Shown here piece by piece: positions 1 to 9,757 of a stretch of 24,175 bases of DNA. How positions within the stretch are numbered: position 1 is the first letter of the stretch; the number at the start of each line of letters is the position of its first letter. The notes beneath the pieces are model-generated. The model searched no databases and had not been told where the DNA came from. It saw nothing but the letters and a program-made list of their open reading frames with translations. Made by a program: the position numbers and the translations under genes. Source of the DNA: Rhizophagus sp. LPA8_4_AMF (Eukaryota; Glomeromycota; Glomeromycetes; Glomerales; Glomeraceae). The DNA is taken from NCBI GenBank assembly GCA_021464525.1, contig JADRCO010000958.1:1-24175 (forward strand). Reading direction: 5' to 3'.

Positions 1-2
1 CA

Positions 3-437
3 ATTTATTCTGCCAAAAAACAACCACCTTCAGAACAATCAATTGATTTTGCCAAAAAGCAACCACCTTTAGAACAATCAATTAATTCTGCCAAAAAACA
101 ACCATCTTCAGAACAACCAATTGATTCTGCCAAAAAACAACCACCTTCAGAACAACCAATTGATTCTGCCCAAAAACAACCACCTTCAGAACAATCAATT
201 GATTCTGCCAAAAAACAACCACCTTTAGAACAATTAATTGATTTTGCCAAGAAAAAACTGAAAAGCAAGAGTAGATTTCCTGCTAAGCGAAATAAAAGAA
301 AGAATAAACTAAAGTCATTGTTTGAAAATCTTCCAACTAATCCAAAAGGATTTATTGAATCCTTGGAAAACATAAAAGTAGGACTTAGTAAAAAACTAAC
401 CTCAGAAGAAATAGACAATCTTTATCAAGATAAATAG
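3..437 (+). CDS. 3' end of an unidentified gene; product with 13-residue repeats and a basic tail
   Basis: The plus strand is open from base 3 to a TAG stop at 435-437, giving the last 144 residues of a protein whose start lies left of the window. The first 80 residues are six copies of a 13-residue unit of the type SAKKQPPSEQ(S/P)ID. A lysine/arginine-rich stretch follows (FAKKKLKSKSRF...KRNKRKNK), then a short amphipathic C-terminus ending TSEEIDNLYQDK. The low-complexity, lysine- and proline-rich composition suggests a disordered, possibly nuclear protein, but I recognise no family. The minus strand is also open here (5-418), but its translation is only a Ser/Phe/Cys-rich mirror of the repeat. 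The plus-strand reading is preferred because its repeat units are chemically sensible and it ends in a unique, non-repetitive C-terminus. Confidence 0.6.
   Translation: MYSAKKQPPSEQSIDFAKKQPPLEQSINSAKKQPSSEQPIDSAKKQPPSEQPIDSAQKQPPSEQSIDSAKKQPPLEQLIDFAKKKLKSKSRFPAKRNKRKNKLKSLFENLPTNPKGFIESLENIKVGLSKKLTSEEIDNLYQDK
9..242 (+). repeat. six tandem copies of a 39-bp coding minisatellite
   Basis: Six consecutive 39-bp units lie at 9-47, 48-86, 87-125, 126-164, 165-203 and 204-242, each beginning near TCTGCCAAAAAACAACCA. The period is a multiple of three, so the frame is kept. Units differ by single substitutions (TCA/TTA, CCA/TCA, GAT/AAT). The array may continue left of the window. Confidence 0.85.
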
Positions 438-979
438 AACAAGTAAATTTGTCTACTTATAGAACTTTTAGTTACAGCAAATTATTAAAAACATCATGCC
501 AAATTATACAATCAACCTCAATTCTAACTATTTTTGTTCACTATAACGAATATTCCCAAAAATGAAAGATTTCTTTATAGTAAATTTTATATTACAAAAA
601 AAAAAAAAAAAATTTGAAATTTTTTTTTTTTTGATTTTTTGATTTTAAATCTCAAACATGTGTATGGATTTTAAAAATAATGGATTATTTTTTTTTCCAA
701 ATTATTTGAAGCTTTTTTTATTACTAATAACATTTACAGTATTTCTAATTCTTCAATTATCATATCTATAACTTCTATCTAATAATGGTACTATGGGAAT
801 TTCATTACCATGAATAAATTTCTTAGATCTTGTAAATTTAATTCAGAAAATACCAACCCTTTAAAATTGCATATCTAATGATTTCATGTGATATTCAGTG
901 TTATAACATTTTCAAATTAAAATTTATTATTTATTATTTTTTTCTATAGTCTATTCTCGTAATTAAAATCTAAAATGAA
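438..979. other. tail-to-tail intergenic region
   Basis: This gap of about 540 bp separates the 3' ends of two convergent genes. It holds a poly-A run followed by a poly-T run (about 594-640), which could pair as an AT hairpin, and otherwise plain AT-rich sequence. No open frame of note is seen. It probably contains both 3' UTRs and polyadenylation signals. Confidence 0.5.
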
Positions 980-3825
980 TTACCAATGATCCACAGTATT
1001 ATATGGCATGACTTTAATATTCTTGTTCTTATCCTTTTCCTTCTGCCAATTATCAAGCCAATGGTTCATATTTTCCCGACTTTTCTCAGATCTGAAGAAA
1101 ATGGTAGTAATAAATATGTGATCAAAATAATATAGAGGTTTTTTAAAGGAAGAATGAGGAAGTTTTTTTTTTAAAAAAAAAAGAAAAGAAAAAGTAAAGA
1201 GAAGTGGTTTTTAAAGAGAAGGGGAAATTCAAACACAATATATTCAAAAAAATTAAGTCTCACCCAATGTTAACTGTTGGTATAATTTTTCTTACATTCA
1301 ATGACATTACAAAAGCAGCTAACTCTCTAAAACTTGAATGTTCGGAATAAGGTACACCAAATATTTGACATATTGATGTAGAAAAAGTTGGTGTTATAGA
1401 ATCAATGGTGAATGGAGTAGAAGTATTAAGAATTTCTTCGATCGTGGATGATGCTGAAAATTTTTGTCCCTTATATGCCCATCCAGTTGGACGAAAAGCC
1501 AGTACATATTTGAACGTCGGTTTAAGACTTTCAAGATATGCAAAAAGATTCTATATTATATTATATATATTCATTAACAAGATTTAAATATAAATCAGCA
1601 GTAAGTGAAATATAAAAATTACACTGGATTTTATTGACATAAGAGAGACAACATGTACGCTAGCTTGATGTGGATCGTTTGTCAAAAGTGATTCTATTCC
1701 GGGAATTTCCTGACACATAAGCATTTTTCGCTTCTCATCTGTAACGTAAATCTTTGACCGAAAGGCTTTTGCTATACCTATAATAACATACAATCGCTTA
1801 GTATTTTACAATAAAATGAAAGAAGACATTCATATAAGTCTAATTACCAAAAAAGACCTTCTCTTTACCAATTAAGTATGTACCAATTACAACTAAAATT
1901 TTGCTATTCTTTAATTTCGTTTCATCGATGTCCATATCATCAATATCATCATTTTCTTCATGTTGCAATTCATCTTCCATCGCAATGTCCTCTGCATTTG
2001 TCACATTTTCTAATTGTTCAGTTTTATTAGAATCTGTTGATGTTTTTTTAAACCATTTATCTAACGCAAGTTGTGACTTGTCCAATCGAGGTTGTTTATT
2101 TTTCCATTGACCATTATAACCACTACTACGTTTCATAGGAATTAATTCACCCCTATTAACTGCTTTGCGAATCAGCTTAATTACAGCATTAACAACTTGT
2201 TCTTGAGCAGGAAAGCAATATTGTGGATTTAGGTAAGTTGTGTCAAGATATAAAATGTCAATTGCAGGATTTTGAGGTTGTACAATTGCTGAATGAAGTA
2301 CTTGTCGTGGACAAGCACGAAAATCTCCAGTATGAAGATATCGCTTGATTCGTCCACTCTTGTCCTTCAATTTGAACAAAAAAAGTGCTGATCCAGGACA
2401 ACTAGAAACGTATTTAACATTATATGATGAACGAAATCTCAAAAAAAGGTTAAATTGAACTTACTGATTGGCATCAATCAAAGTAACCGTAATATCATTG
2501 TTGCTATCAATGCTAACTTCCTCATTCATAGGAAGTTTACGAACAAAATTACGCGCCACTTTTAATTTTTGGATTACCAAATTACCGGTAACTGTGGAAC
2601 AGTAAATCAATCCATTAGACCACTTTGAGGTTAATCCAATATAATGATCTGAATGGAAGTGACTTCCAAGATATAATCAAATTAATAAATAACTCCTAAA
2701 AAAAATTACCAAACTCTACTCTTATATTACCTCAAAAAGTAGGCAGTGCAATGAGGAATCTTGCCATATTTAAATGCATCCATTGTTATACTTGTGTCTA
2801 ATTAACATAATTAGTTTATAATAAATAAGAAATACTGTGGTTTTTTTAAAATAATATACCTGGAAGCTTTTTATACCATGGGCATTCTTTTTTAGATTGT
2901 GCAACCCGATCTTGTTTCTTATCAATAACTAAATCATTATCGTTATATTGTTCAACATCTAGTATATTGGTTGATCCTTTTTCATCTATGCTGAATAAAG
3001 GATTTTGTGGCTCAAGTAGTAATGATGATTCATTGTTGTCGAATATATTTTTTTTTATTACGGATGGACTATCGATACAATTATTAATGTGTTCGTTTGA
3101 TTTCTGTAAAAATAAAAAAAAAATACTCGTTAAAAAAAAAAAAATTTTTGCTTTATTTTTGATTAAAATATACTCGCTTTATATGAAAAATTTTTCAAAG
3201 ATATTCCACAAATAGGACAAGAACTCGAATTATCATCAATAATGACCATTTCACTTATTTCATTAATAGCTAAATTTAACTCTTCCTCGCAAGGAAACGG
3301 TTCGTTTTGTTTCTCATTCTTATCATCTGATTGCTGTCGATTTTCTCTAGCCGAATTCCAATACTTTGATGGTATTTGTATAGAACTTTTTTTATCATTT
3401 ATTTCATTATCGACTTTAATCATTGATTCATTATCATACTTTACACGTTTAATAGTATTACCGGATAAATTCTTCTCCTGTTCAATATTAATATTTACAT
3501 CATTATCATTATTTTCTGTCGTCCTATTGGAAGATATTTTTGGCGCAAAAAATGAAAATAAAGTTTGTGTTTTGGTAGTTGAAATAGTACGTGTAGTTTT
3601 AGTATTATTTTGTTTTAATCGAGTCTTGATACTGTTTTTTGAGCGTTCATTTTTTGACTGAAAAGAAAAAGACGCGTTTCCTTGATTTATGTATTCAGTA
3701 GTAGTTTTACTGGTGGTTGTAATAGATCGTTTGGTTGAAGTTTTCGTTTCAGTATTTCTAATTTTTTGAACCAGTTCGTTTGTTCTCTTGTCCCAAAGTT
3801 CACAATCTGGACTATTTTCAGACAT
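980..3825 (-). CDS. PSO2: PSO2/SNM1 DNA interstrand crosslink repair nuclease (metallo-beta-lactamase/beta-CASP)
   Basis: Eight exons on the minus strand (3825-3178, 3103-2860, 2797-2731, 2662-2465, 2401-1848, 1777-1623, 1550-1264, 1091-980) join in frame to 754 residues. Seen in order: a Ser/Thr/Lys-rich N-terminus; a PCNA-box-like TQTLFSFF (86-93); a UBZ4-type finger CPIC...HINNC (about 203-225); the catalytic HxHxDH as HFHSDH (321-326); DANHCPG (about 386); HTGDF (409-413); DTTYLN; GTYLIGKEK; PTGW; VPYSEHSS (688-695); and PTVNIGSEKSRENM near the end. These are diagnostic of the SNM1/Pso2 family of 5'-3' exonucleases, which trim crosslinked DNA in the nucleus. Exon 5 carries an extra acidic insert (about 467-552) inside the beta-CASP core. 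Intron 1 works in frame only with a GC donor. All catalytic motifs are intact, so the gene looks functional. A strand-reversed ACGCG lies about 62 bp upstream of the start. Confidence 0.95.
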
Positions 3826-4285
3826 TTTTTTCGTTGAAAACCAAAAGCAGCATTTTCTTTATTTTAAGACATATATAGAAATATAGCGCGTTGCGGACTT
3901 TCGGAGTTCAATAATCCATAATCACCCCTGAAATTAAGCACCCTCTTTACACGATAAGCGATAAGCATCATCTGCGTTACCACAGATTACAGATTTTGAA
4001 ATAAATCTATTTCATTTTTGACCAAAGATTAATTTTAAACTTATCAAATTAATTAAACTCAAATGTCTTTTTCCATGGGAAAAGTCTCCATATTAATTGA
4101 AGAAATTAAATGAAAGTTGTCCGAAGGAGCTTATCAAGTTTACAGCTGAAAGAGAAACAGCTAACTTTCTTCTTGAAAAGGCCTTTGAAAGCAATCGTTA
4201 ACATACCACCCGATTTATTTACGCAATCCTGATATTTTTAGTAGCTGAATTATAAATTTTTTACAGATGAACATCTCAAACGGGA
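3826..4285. other. upstream region of PSO2
   Basis: This AT-rich stretch lies before the PSO2 ATG (minus strand). It contains a TATA-like ATATATAGAAATATA at about 3871-3885, a GCGCGTTGCGG patch at 3886-3896, and pyrimidine/purine-mixed DNA. No tRNA or other RNA gene is seen. Confidence 0.35.
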
Positions 4286-4513
4286 TTGCTCTATTTAAAT
4301 TGCATAAATGGTTTCATATCGATTGTCTTAGCAAAGGAATGTACACATATAACATCAGAAGACTGTGATGAAATTATTAACAAATACAAGGCTTGGTTGT
4401 TATCAATGGGCTCATCTTCCTCAGTTATACAAAATACAAAGACTAAAGCCTTTAAGTTATCTAACGATGCTGAACTATCATTTAAACGTAGAGAGAAGTC
4501 GATTTGCTTTTGA
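4286..4513 (+). other. isolated 75-codon open frame, unrecognised; possible gene relic
   Basis: A short frame starts at ATG 4286 and ends in TGA. Its translation has protein-like composition (ITSEDCDEIINKYKAWLLSM and a basic C-terminus), but I recognise no family. It lacks clear splice sites joining it to neighbours. The surrounding 4.5-6.2 kb holds other short open scraps interrupted by stops. It may be a remnant of a decayed gene or transposon. Confidence 0.2.
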
Positions 4514-5740
4514 AGATTAGGCACGCCGGTATACTAATTAGTATTTAATTTATGTGTTCATAATAATCAACTCATTCGTAAGTGCTACTGAAATCTCGCA
4601 TGAACAACTAATAATCTCGTGAATATAAAAGAAATCTATACGAATTACTAGAAGATTAGAAGATACAGATATAGCTGATAGCTGTTCTTCCGAAACATCA
4701 CAGTAGATGAAGGAAGAAATGGTAATGAACGATTAGATAAGTTTTATACAGATAACGATGAATATAATGATTCAGAGAACAGAAGTATTTGATTTGGAAG
4801 ATTCAAAGGAATCGAAGATATTTCAGATATATGTCTTTTTGAATAAAGTTTTACCTATCCCTGCATACCTTCTGAGGATAAGTAGAAATTTGCAACAAGC
4901 AAGTTACTCGAAACCCTGAATGTACTCCAGGAACTTGAAAATAACTTTGTGACGTCATACTCTTAATTTTATCTACATAGTAAAAAGTAGCCACAAAATT
5001 TCACATGATTATGCAGAATCGATACGAAAAAAATGTATTTCTAGAAAAAACTTTACTTTTGGCAATACCAGATTCCAAATAACCAAAACCTCAACCATGA
5101 AAAGCTATATATATACAAAACTTTTTGTTACATCAGTACTTCTAGGTGTTCCAGCCTTTCTAAAATACACTCTGACATTAACAATGCTTTGTTCTGTTCA
5201 GTAGGTTTATATCTAATTTCTTTTTGGAATCCACCATAATATGAAAAAGGACATAATGTATATTCTCAAGAAGTTTTCCTGCTAAAACCGAAGTAGCCTT
5301 AGCTGTCAGTATTTTATTTATTGGATGTTGTGTTGGCAGTAAGAATTGTATAGTGTGTGATTCAAAACACCTCTAAAAATAGCAAGATTATCATTTCCCC
5401 AAACTTTATATATTAATCAGTGCCTGGTAGGCCTCACTGATGATGAAACATATAAATGACATAGCTCAACAAATATGACACATGGTTTACTTATATGTTA
5501 ATCAATTTTTCGCATTACTTACTTGCTTTTATCTTGAACGAAAGTACTAAGTTAACAAAGTTATATTCTGAATAGACTTTTCCGAATGCATAATGATGTG
5601 CTGGATATTAGATGGTAAGTATCAATTGTTGTTTTCAATCTTATCTGTTAATAATATTCATTTGTTCAAAGATGAAAAAGAAAATCAAGTGTTGAATTTT
5701 CAAAAGATCTAAAGATATCTGAGCCTAAAAAAATATGATG
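4514..5740. other. no clear gene; scattered short open scraps
   Basis: Several stretches of 30-50 codons read like protein in plus frames (for example about 4779-4922 with EVFDLEDSKE, and about 5096-5200), but each is ended by stops and they do not share a frame. I see no motif, inverted ends or RNA gene here. An old, disabled coding sequence is the best guess. Confidence 0.25.
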
Positions 5741-6229
5741 ATTATGTTAAGTAGAAACTGATTTGGCGTGTAATCTGCAACTAGTGACTTTCGCTGTACG
5801 GATTTCATTTTATATGCTTGAAGCTGATAATGTAACTGCAATCTATAAAGGAGCCGATGTAGAATGTCATGCCATACCTGTATGGTTATACAAAGTAATT
5901 TAAACAATTTAGAAGATATGTCCTTCAGAGCTCATGAAAATATGCAAGAGGTCTTGGAAAGAGCTAAGGAACGAATTGCTTACATACATATTTATATAAG
6001 ATGGATCATATACATGATTCATCCTCTCCCATTGATTTATTTCCAATCGTTTTTACACATAAAAGTACTCGCAACTTTCAATGATTTTAAGAATTTCCCA
6101 AAAAGGAATGACTGTTCCAATAAACTGGCAGATTTGTGTTTAAAGAATGGACAGATGGATATTCTATAGACAATTAAGAAAATTAATAAAGCTTGTGAAA
6201 CAGAAAGGATAACCAAAAAGAAAAATTAA
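5741..6229 (+). pseudogene. possible decayed coding sequence, unrecognised
   Basis: A plus-strand frame from about 5770 reads LVTFAVRISFYMLEADNV and continues to about 5900. A second frame from 5864 to 6166 then reads NLEDMSFRAHENMQEVLERA, which looks like genuine helix-forming protein. The two overlap in different frames, as expected after a frameshift, and neither has a plausible promoter or splice context. I cannot name the family. Confidence 0.25.
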
Positions 6230-6364
6230 CCATTTTCACCATATCCTGGAAGGTATTGAGTAAATTAGTACAATACGGTAATACAGATTCGAACGGATAT
6301 GCCAAAATCTTGACGTTTGTAAAATATAAATTCTTTTACCTAGTATATAGGTTATATGTGTTTA

Positions 6365-6405
6365 GAGTTGGGTTTAGGTTTAGGTTAGATTAGGGTTAGA
6401 ATTAT
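6365..6405 (+). repeat. short interstitial telomere-like patch
   Basis: A G/T-biased stretch reads GGGTTTAGGTTTAGG followed by TTAGATTAGGGTTAG, a degenerate series of TTTAGG/TTAGGG units. A further GGGTTTAGAGTTAGG lies at about 6580-6594. The composition stands out against AT-rich surroundings. TTAGGG is the usual fungal telomere unit, but this is only about five imperfect units. Confidence 0.45.
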
Positions 6406-6628
6406 TGCTAGAGCTGGGGATTGCTAAACCAGTGCATTCATTCACGTTTTTTCGGTGATAATTTAAAGATCGCTAAGATGTTAATTAACATGATTGGCTG
6501 TCAGGTATAAACTAAGCTCGCTAGTCGCTAAAACTATACAGATTACGTAAGTAATAACTAATAACGTATTGAAAATGATGGGTTTAGAGTTAGGTACAGT
6601 CACAAGTTCAATTTTTTTTTGAGACATC

Positions 6629-7391
6629 GACTAATTAATCAAAACTATGTCAGCAACATTGATTATTTTACTACATATAATCAGATTTTTCATGTTACAT
6701 GGATGACGATTAATTTTGTCTGTTAAGCAAATTTTTAAATAATCTATTTTAACCAAATAAATTTTTTCACGATCATTATCTTAAAGATTTTCCTGAGTTA
6801 ACGGTTAAGCTTTCAGAATTATTTGCTTTTGACACTTTTTGGCTCTAAGTTCCATCAAATTCGAAGAATTACAACCAATTTCAGTAAGTGGCACACTTGA
6901 TAATCTTAATTTTGATATTTGGATGAGTTTTAAGATCCAATTTATTTAAGAGACCTTCTATTACAATTGACACATTTTAAAATGTTTCACCGCATGATAA
7001 AAACATGGGTTTACCTTCAAATTTTTATGTCAAGTCTATAAATGGTTTAAGAATAACGTTATGTTCAAATATTTCTCTTTATCATAGAGATTTGGTACTT
7101 TATTAGTTCAAATTTTCTTTTAAGCAAATATATCAAGTCATTTTTAAAACTTTTGTAAAAAAAAATGTAATTACTTTGAAATGGTTCTTAAGAACAGTTT
7201 CCAACCAAAAGAAAGTTAAAAAATGTACACAATATTTGCAAGAATCTTTTAGATTCTTTGAGTTTTATTTCATAATAAATTATTATTAAAATATCAAAAG
7301 TTTATTTAATAAATTTTATAGTTTCACATAGTGTAAAATCTGATTATAATAAAATAATCAATGTTACTGATATAGTTTTGATTAATTAGTC
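6629..7391. mobile_element. 763-bp element with about 60-bp inverted ends (MITE-like)
   Basis: The sequence at 6629-6690, beginning GACTAATTAATCAAAACTAT, recurs as its reverse complement at 7335-7391 with a few mismatches and a small gap. Both arms extend through AACATTGATTATTTTA to AATCAGATTTT. The interior has no open frame longer than scraps. I cannot define a target-site duplication, so the exact ends and superfamily are uncertain. A non-autonomous DNA transposon is the simplest reading. Confidence 0.6.
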
Positions 7392-8198
7392 CCTAGTACT
7401 GAACTAATTTACTCTGTCCTGAACTCTGCGTACATTTTTTGTCGAAGAGTTGCACAAAATAAGTTTATCATAATGAAAGCCAAATATTGATGTTATTTGT
7501 TATACACTTGTAGGAAACTTATAGCAGTAATTGTATTAAGTAACTAACTGAAATACATATGAATAAATGCTAGATCAAGTACCTGATTAATTTGTAAATA
7601 TCCATTTAACTTACATATGTGTATGTACTGTACATCGAAATTATACATGATGATATCTATTGATTAATTTCTTGACTTGTTAAAAAATGATCACATCAAT
7701 TTTACACAAAATTTAATCATGTTTATCTCTTAATTATATAATTTTTTAATTTTTTTTTCCAATAATGAACACCCACTATTCTTATTAAACAAGACTGTCA
7801 TTTATGTCCTTTAATGCATTACCATAATAGTGCGCTATTGTTAATTATACTTTATGGAAAACTTTTTCCGTTTCTAGTTCGAGCAAATTTCAAGAAAATG
7901 TCTACACCTTGGACACCCAATTACCACTATTTTAAATGAATTACTCTATTTATACCCATTATTATACATTTCCATCGCGTTGAAATATAAGCATTGTACA
8001 TATCTAGATCATCTTCCGGGATTTAATCAAATATGAAATATAATAAATCACATGATGAATAAAACCGATCAAAAAAAAAAGATCGGAAAAATGTAGTGTA
8101 GGTTTGACGTAAGACATGTAACCACATCATTTTGTGTTACGTGTTAATACGTGTATAAATATGTGACTCTGACTTACCGAATTTTCGAAACATTAACC
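7392..8198. other. AT-rich intergenic region and promoter side of the 8199 gene
   Basis: No gene is seen here. The stretch has AT-rich simple sequence and a perfect small inverted repeat at 8065-8086 (CCGATC, ten A, GATCGG). Two ACGTG-containing motifs (TTACGTGT about 8137, TACGTGT about 8148) lie just upstream of the next gene. Confidence 0.35.
8065..8086. repeat. perfect 6-bp inverted repeat with an A10 loop
   Basis: CCGATC and GATCGG are separated by exactly ten A residues. It lies about 110 bp upstream of the start of the 8199 gene. It resembles a bacterial terminator in shape only; in a eukaryotic setting its role is unknown and it may be chance. Confidence 0.4.
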
Positions 8199-8806
8199 AT
8201 GTACATTTCACAGGATCGTTTTGAAGAATTAGAGGCATTACGAACTAAATTAGATGTTTCTTTTGATATGGTTTCCACTTTAGTTGATTCTTGGTTGCCA
8301 CCTCCTGATCCTGAAGAAGAGGCAAAAGAAGAAAAAGAGGAACTTTTACGACAAAAAGAATTAACCAAATCAATTCAAGAACGACATGTTGCTAGGTATA
8401 TTGATCAATAGTTTATTATCTTAACGGTAATTTTTACGAAAATAATTATATAATTTTTAAATTAATTACGTTAGACAATATAATTGTTTTAATTTTTAGG
8501 ATTGGGAAGAATGGAATTAAGAATAAAGCAGTTTCAGAGATGATACTTAAACGTAAATTAATACGAAAAAATAATCAAAAAAATGACGAGGATGATGTTT
8601 CATCGGACCCTATGAGACATACAAATAAAAATGAGGATTTGGAAGATAGCAAAATTTCTATAAAAAAATCAAAAATTAATTCTATGGATAACGACGATGT
8701 ATCAAAGAAACAATTTGGAGGTGATTTTTTATCAATATATTTGGCTGAAAGAGATAAGAAAAAAAAGAGAAAGAAGAAAAAGAATTCCAAGAATAAAATT
8801 TCTTAA
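8199..8806 (+). CDS. small charged nuclear-type protein, probable fungal DUF3245 family
   Basis: Exons 8199-8395 and 8500-8806 join in frame (GCTAG|GTATAT ... TTTTTAG|GATTGG, phase 2) to a 167-residue protein. Residues 1-40 hold a predicted helix followed by VSTLVDSWLPPPDPEEE, a conserved-looking 'SWLP' box. Across the splice junction lies RIGKNGIKNKAVSEMILKRK, then a basic and acidic low-complexity region, a GGDFLSIYLAERDKKK motif and a terminal lysine cluster. Continuity of the GIKNKAVSEM motif across the junction supports the intron. From memory, the SWLP and LxxYLxER-type motifs resemble the uncharacterised fungal DUF3245 proteins; that assignment is uncertain. Lysine-rich ends suggest nuclear or nucleolar location. 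An upstream in-frame GTG at 8151 was not used because ATG 8199 is the first proper start. Confidence 0.75.
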
Positions 8807-9757
8807 ATTGATATGATTTGATTTCATATAAATTTATTATTACATAATAAAAATTATCCGATGAGGAAAATTTTGGTTGGTCACAATTATAAATTACCCT
8901 CAACAAACAATATAAATAAAAAAATAATCATGTTTCAGATTTGCGTTACTTTAATTGACAGACGAAATATTCGGTAAAAACCAATTTTAAAAAGACAAAA
9001 ATCTCACTTAAGTTTCATAAATCTTACACTCAAATATGTTTCAAAAGAAATCATCCAATACATTTTCAACCGTTTATTAATTTCATTAAAATATGAAACT
9101 ATTCATGAAACTTTATTTAGTTATCAGTATATTTTTTACAAAGAATAATGCAATTAAAAAGGATTAATTTTTTCTTTGCCTAATTTGAATTCATTTGATA
9201 TATATTAAACTAAAAGTTTGAAACTACCGGGAAATGACCATTAATAGCAGGTTTAAAATTTTAAATAATGGGATTCAAAGATTTACCAATGTAGTGTATT
9301 TATTGCTGAACCTTAATACGGAAACCAAATACAATGTTTGTGTTTGTTACTTTTAAAGTCATAACTTTTACCCGATTATACTTTGTACGATTTTGATTTA
9401 AATTTAAATCAAAAATCTTCGTCTTTGAAACAATTTACTCCTTGCTGGTTGTGCAATCTTCCTTCCTGTTCAAAAGACTTGCTCGCCATAAACCTTCCAT
9501 TCTTTTACTCTCTTTTCAAACCTACTTATTTGGTTTGTTTTTTAAGCTCATTTGTGGCCTGCGTGCTAGCCTGCTTCAGGGGATCACAAAAAGTCTTGAA
9601 AAATAACTTCCTTACTTTTGTCTCTTTACTTAATCCTAAATTCCGACAAAACTTCCTTAGTATCTCTTTTTTTATCCGCTTTCACTCTCTTCCTTATTTA
9701 CCTTCCCTTCCGAATTCCAACTAATTTTCTACACTCCTTTGTTTAACGGTTTACACC
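8807..9757. other. intergenic region; pyrimidine-rich leader of the 9758 gene
   Basis: About 8807-9380 is AT-rich without a gene. From about 9410 to 9757 the plus strand becomes strongly C/T-rich (CTTCC, TCTTTT and CTTCCCTTCC blocks). This is common in promoters and 5' UTRs of highly expressed fungal genes. The open frame 9383-9724 inside it begins with TTG, not ATG, and is Leu/Phe/Ser-rich only because of this pyrimidine bias. Confidence 0.5.

Noticed and set aside
5..418. 137-codon minus-strand frame with repeated FLAESIDCSEGGC-like units
   Set aside because: It is the mirror of the plus-strand 39-bp repeat. The plus frame is open over the same region, runs off the left edge and ends in a non-repetitive C-terminus, which fits a real gene end better.
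3242..3661. 139-codon plus-strand frame opposite PSO2 exon 1
   Set aside because: Shadow of the Ser/Asn/Lys-rich N-terminal coding region of PSO2. The minus frame has the PCNA-box and zinc-finger motifs.
6270..6310. GTTCGAATC on the minus strand, resembling a tRNA B box
   Set aside because: Flanking bases cannot form a T stem, and no acceptor, D or anticodon arms are found nearby.
8065..8086. Hairpin with an A-rich loop as a transcription terminator
   Set aside because: The window is eukaryotic, the hairpin lies upstream of a gene rather than after one, and there is no coupled T tract.
9383..9724. 113-codon plus-strand frame upstream of the 9758 gene
   Set aside because: It starts with TTG, is Leu/Phe/Ser-rich because of pyrimidine bias, and sits where the 5' leader of the downstream gene is expected.
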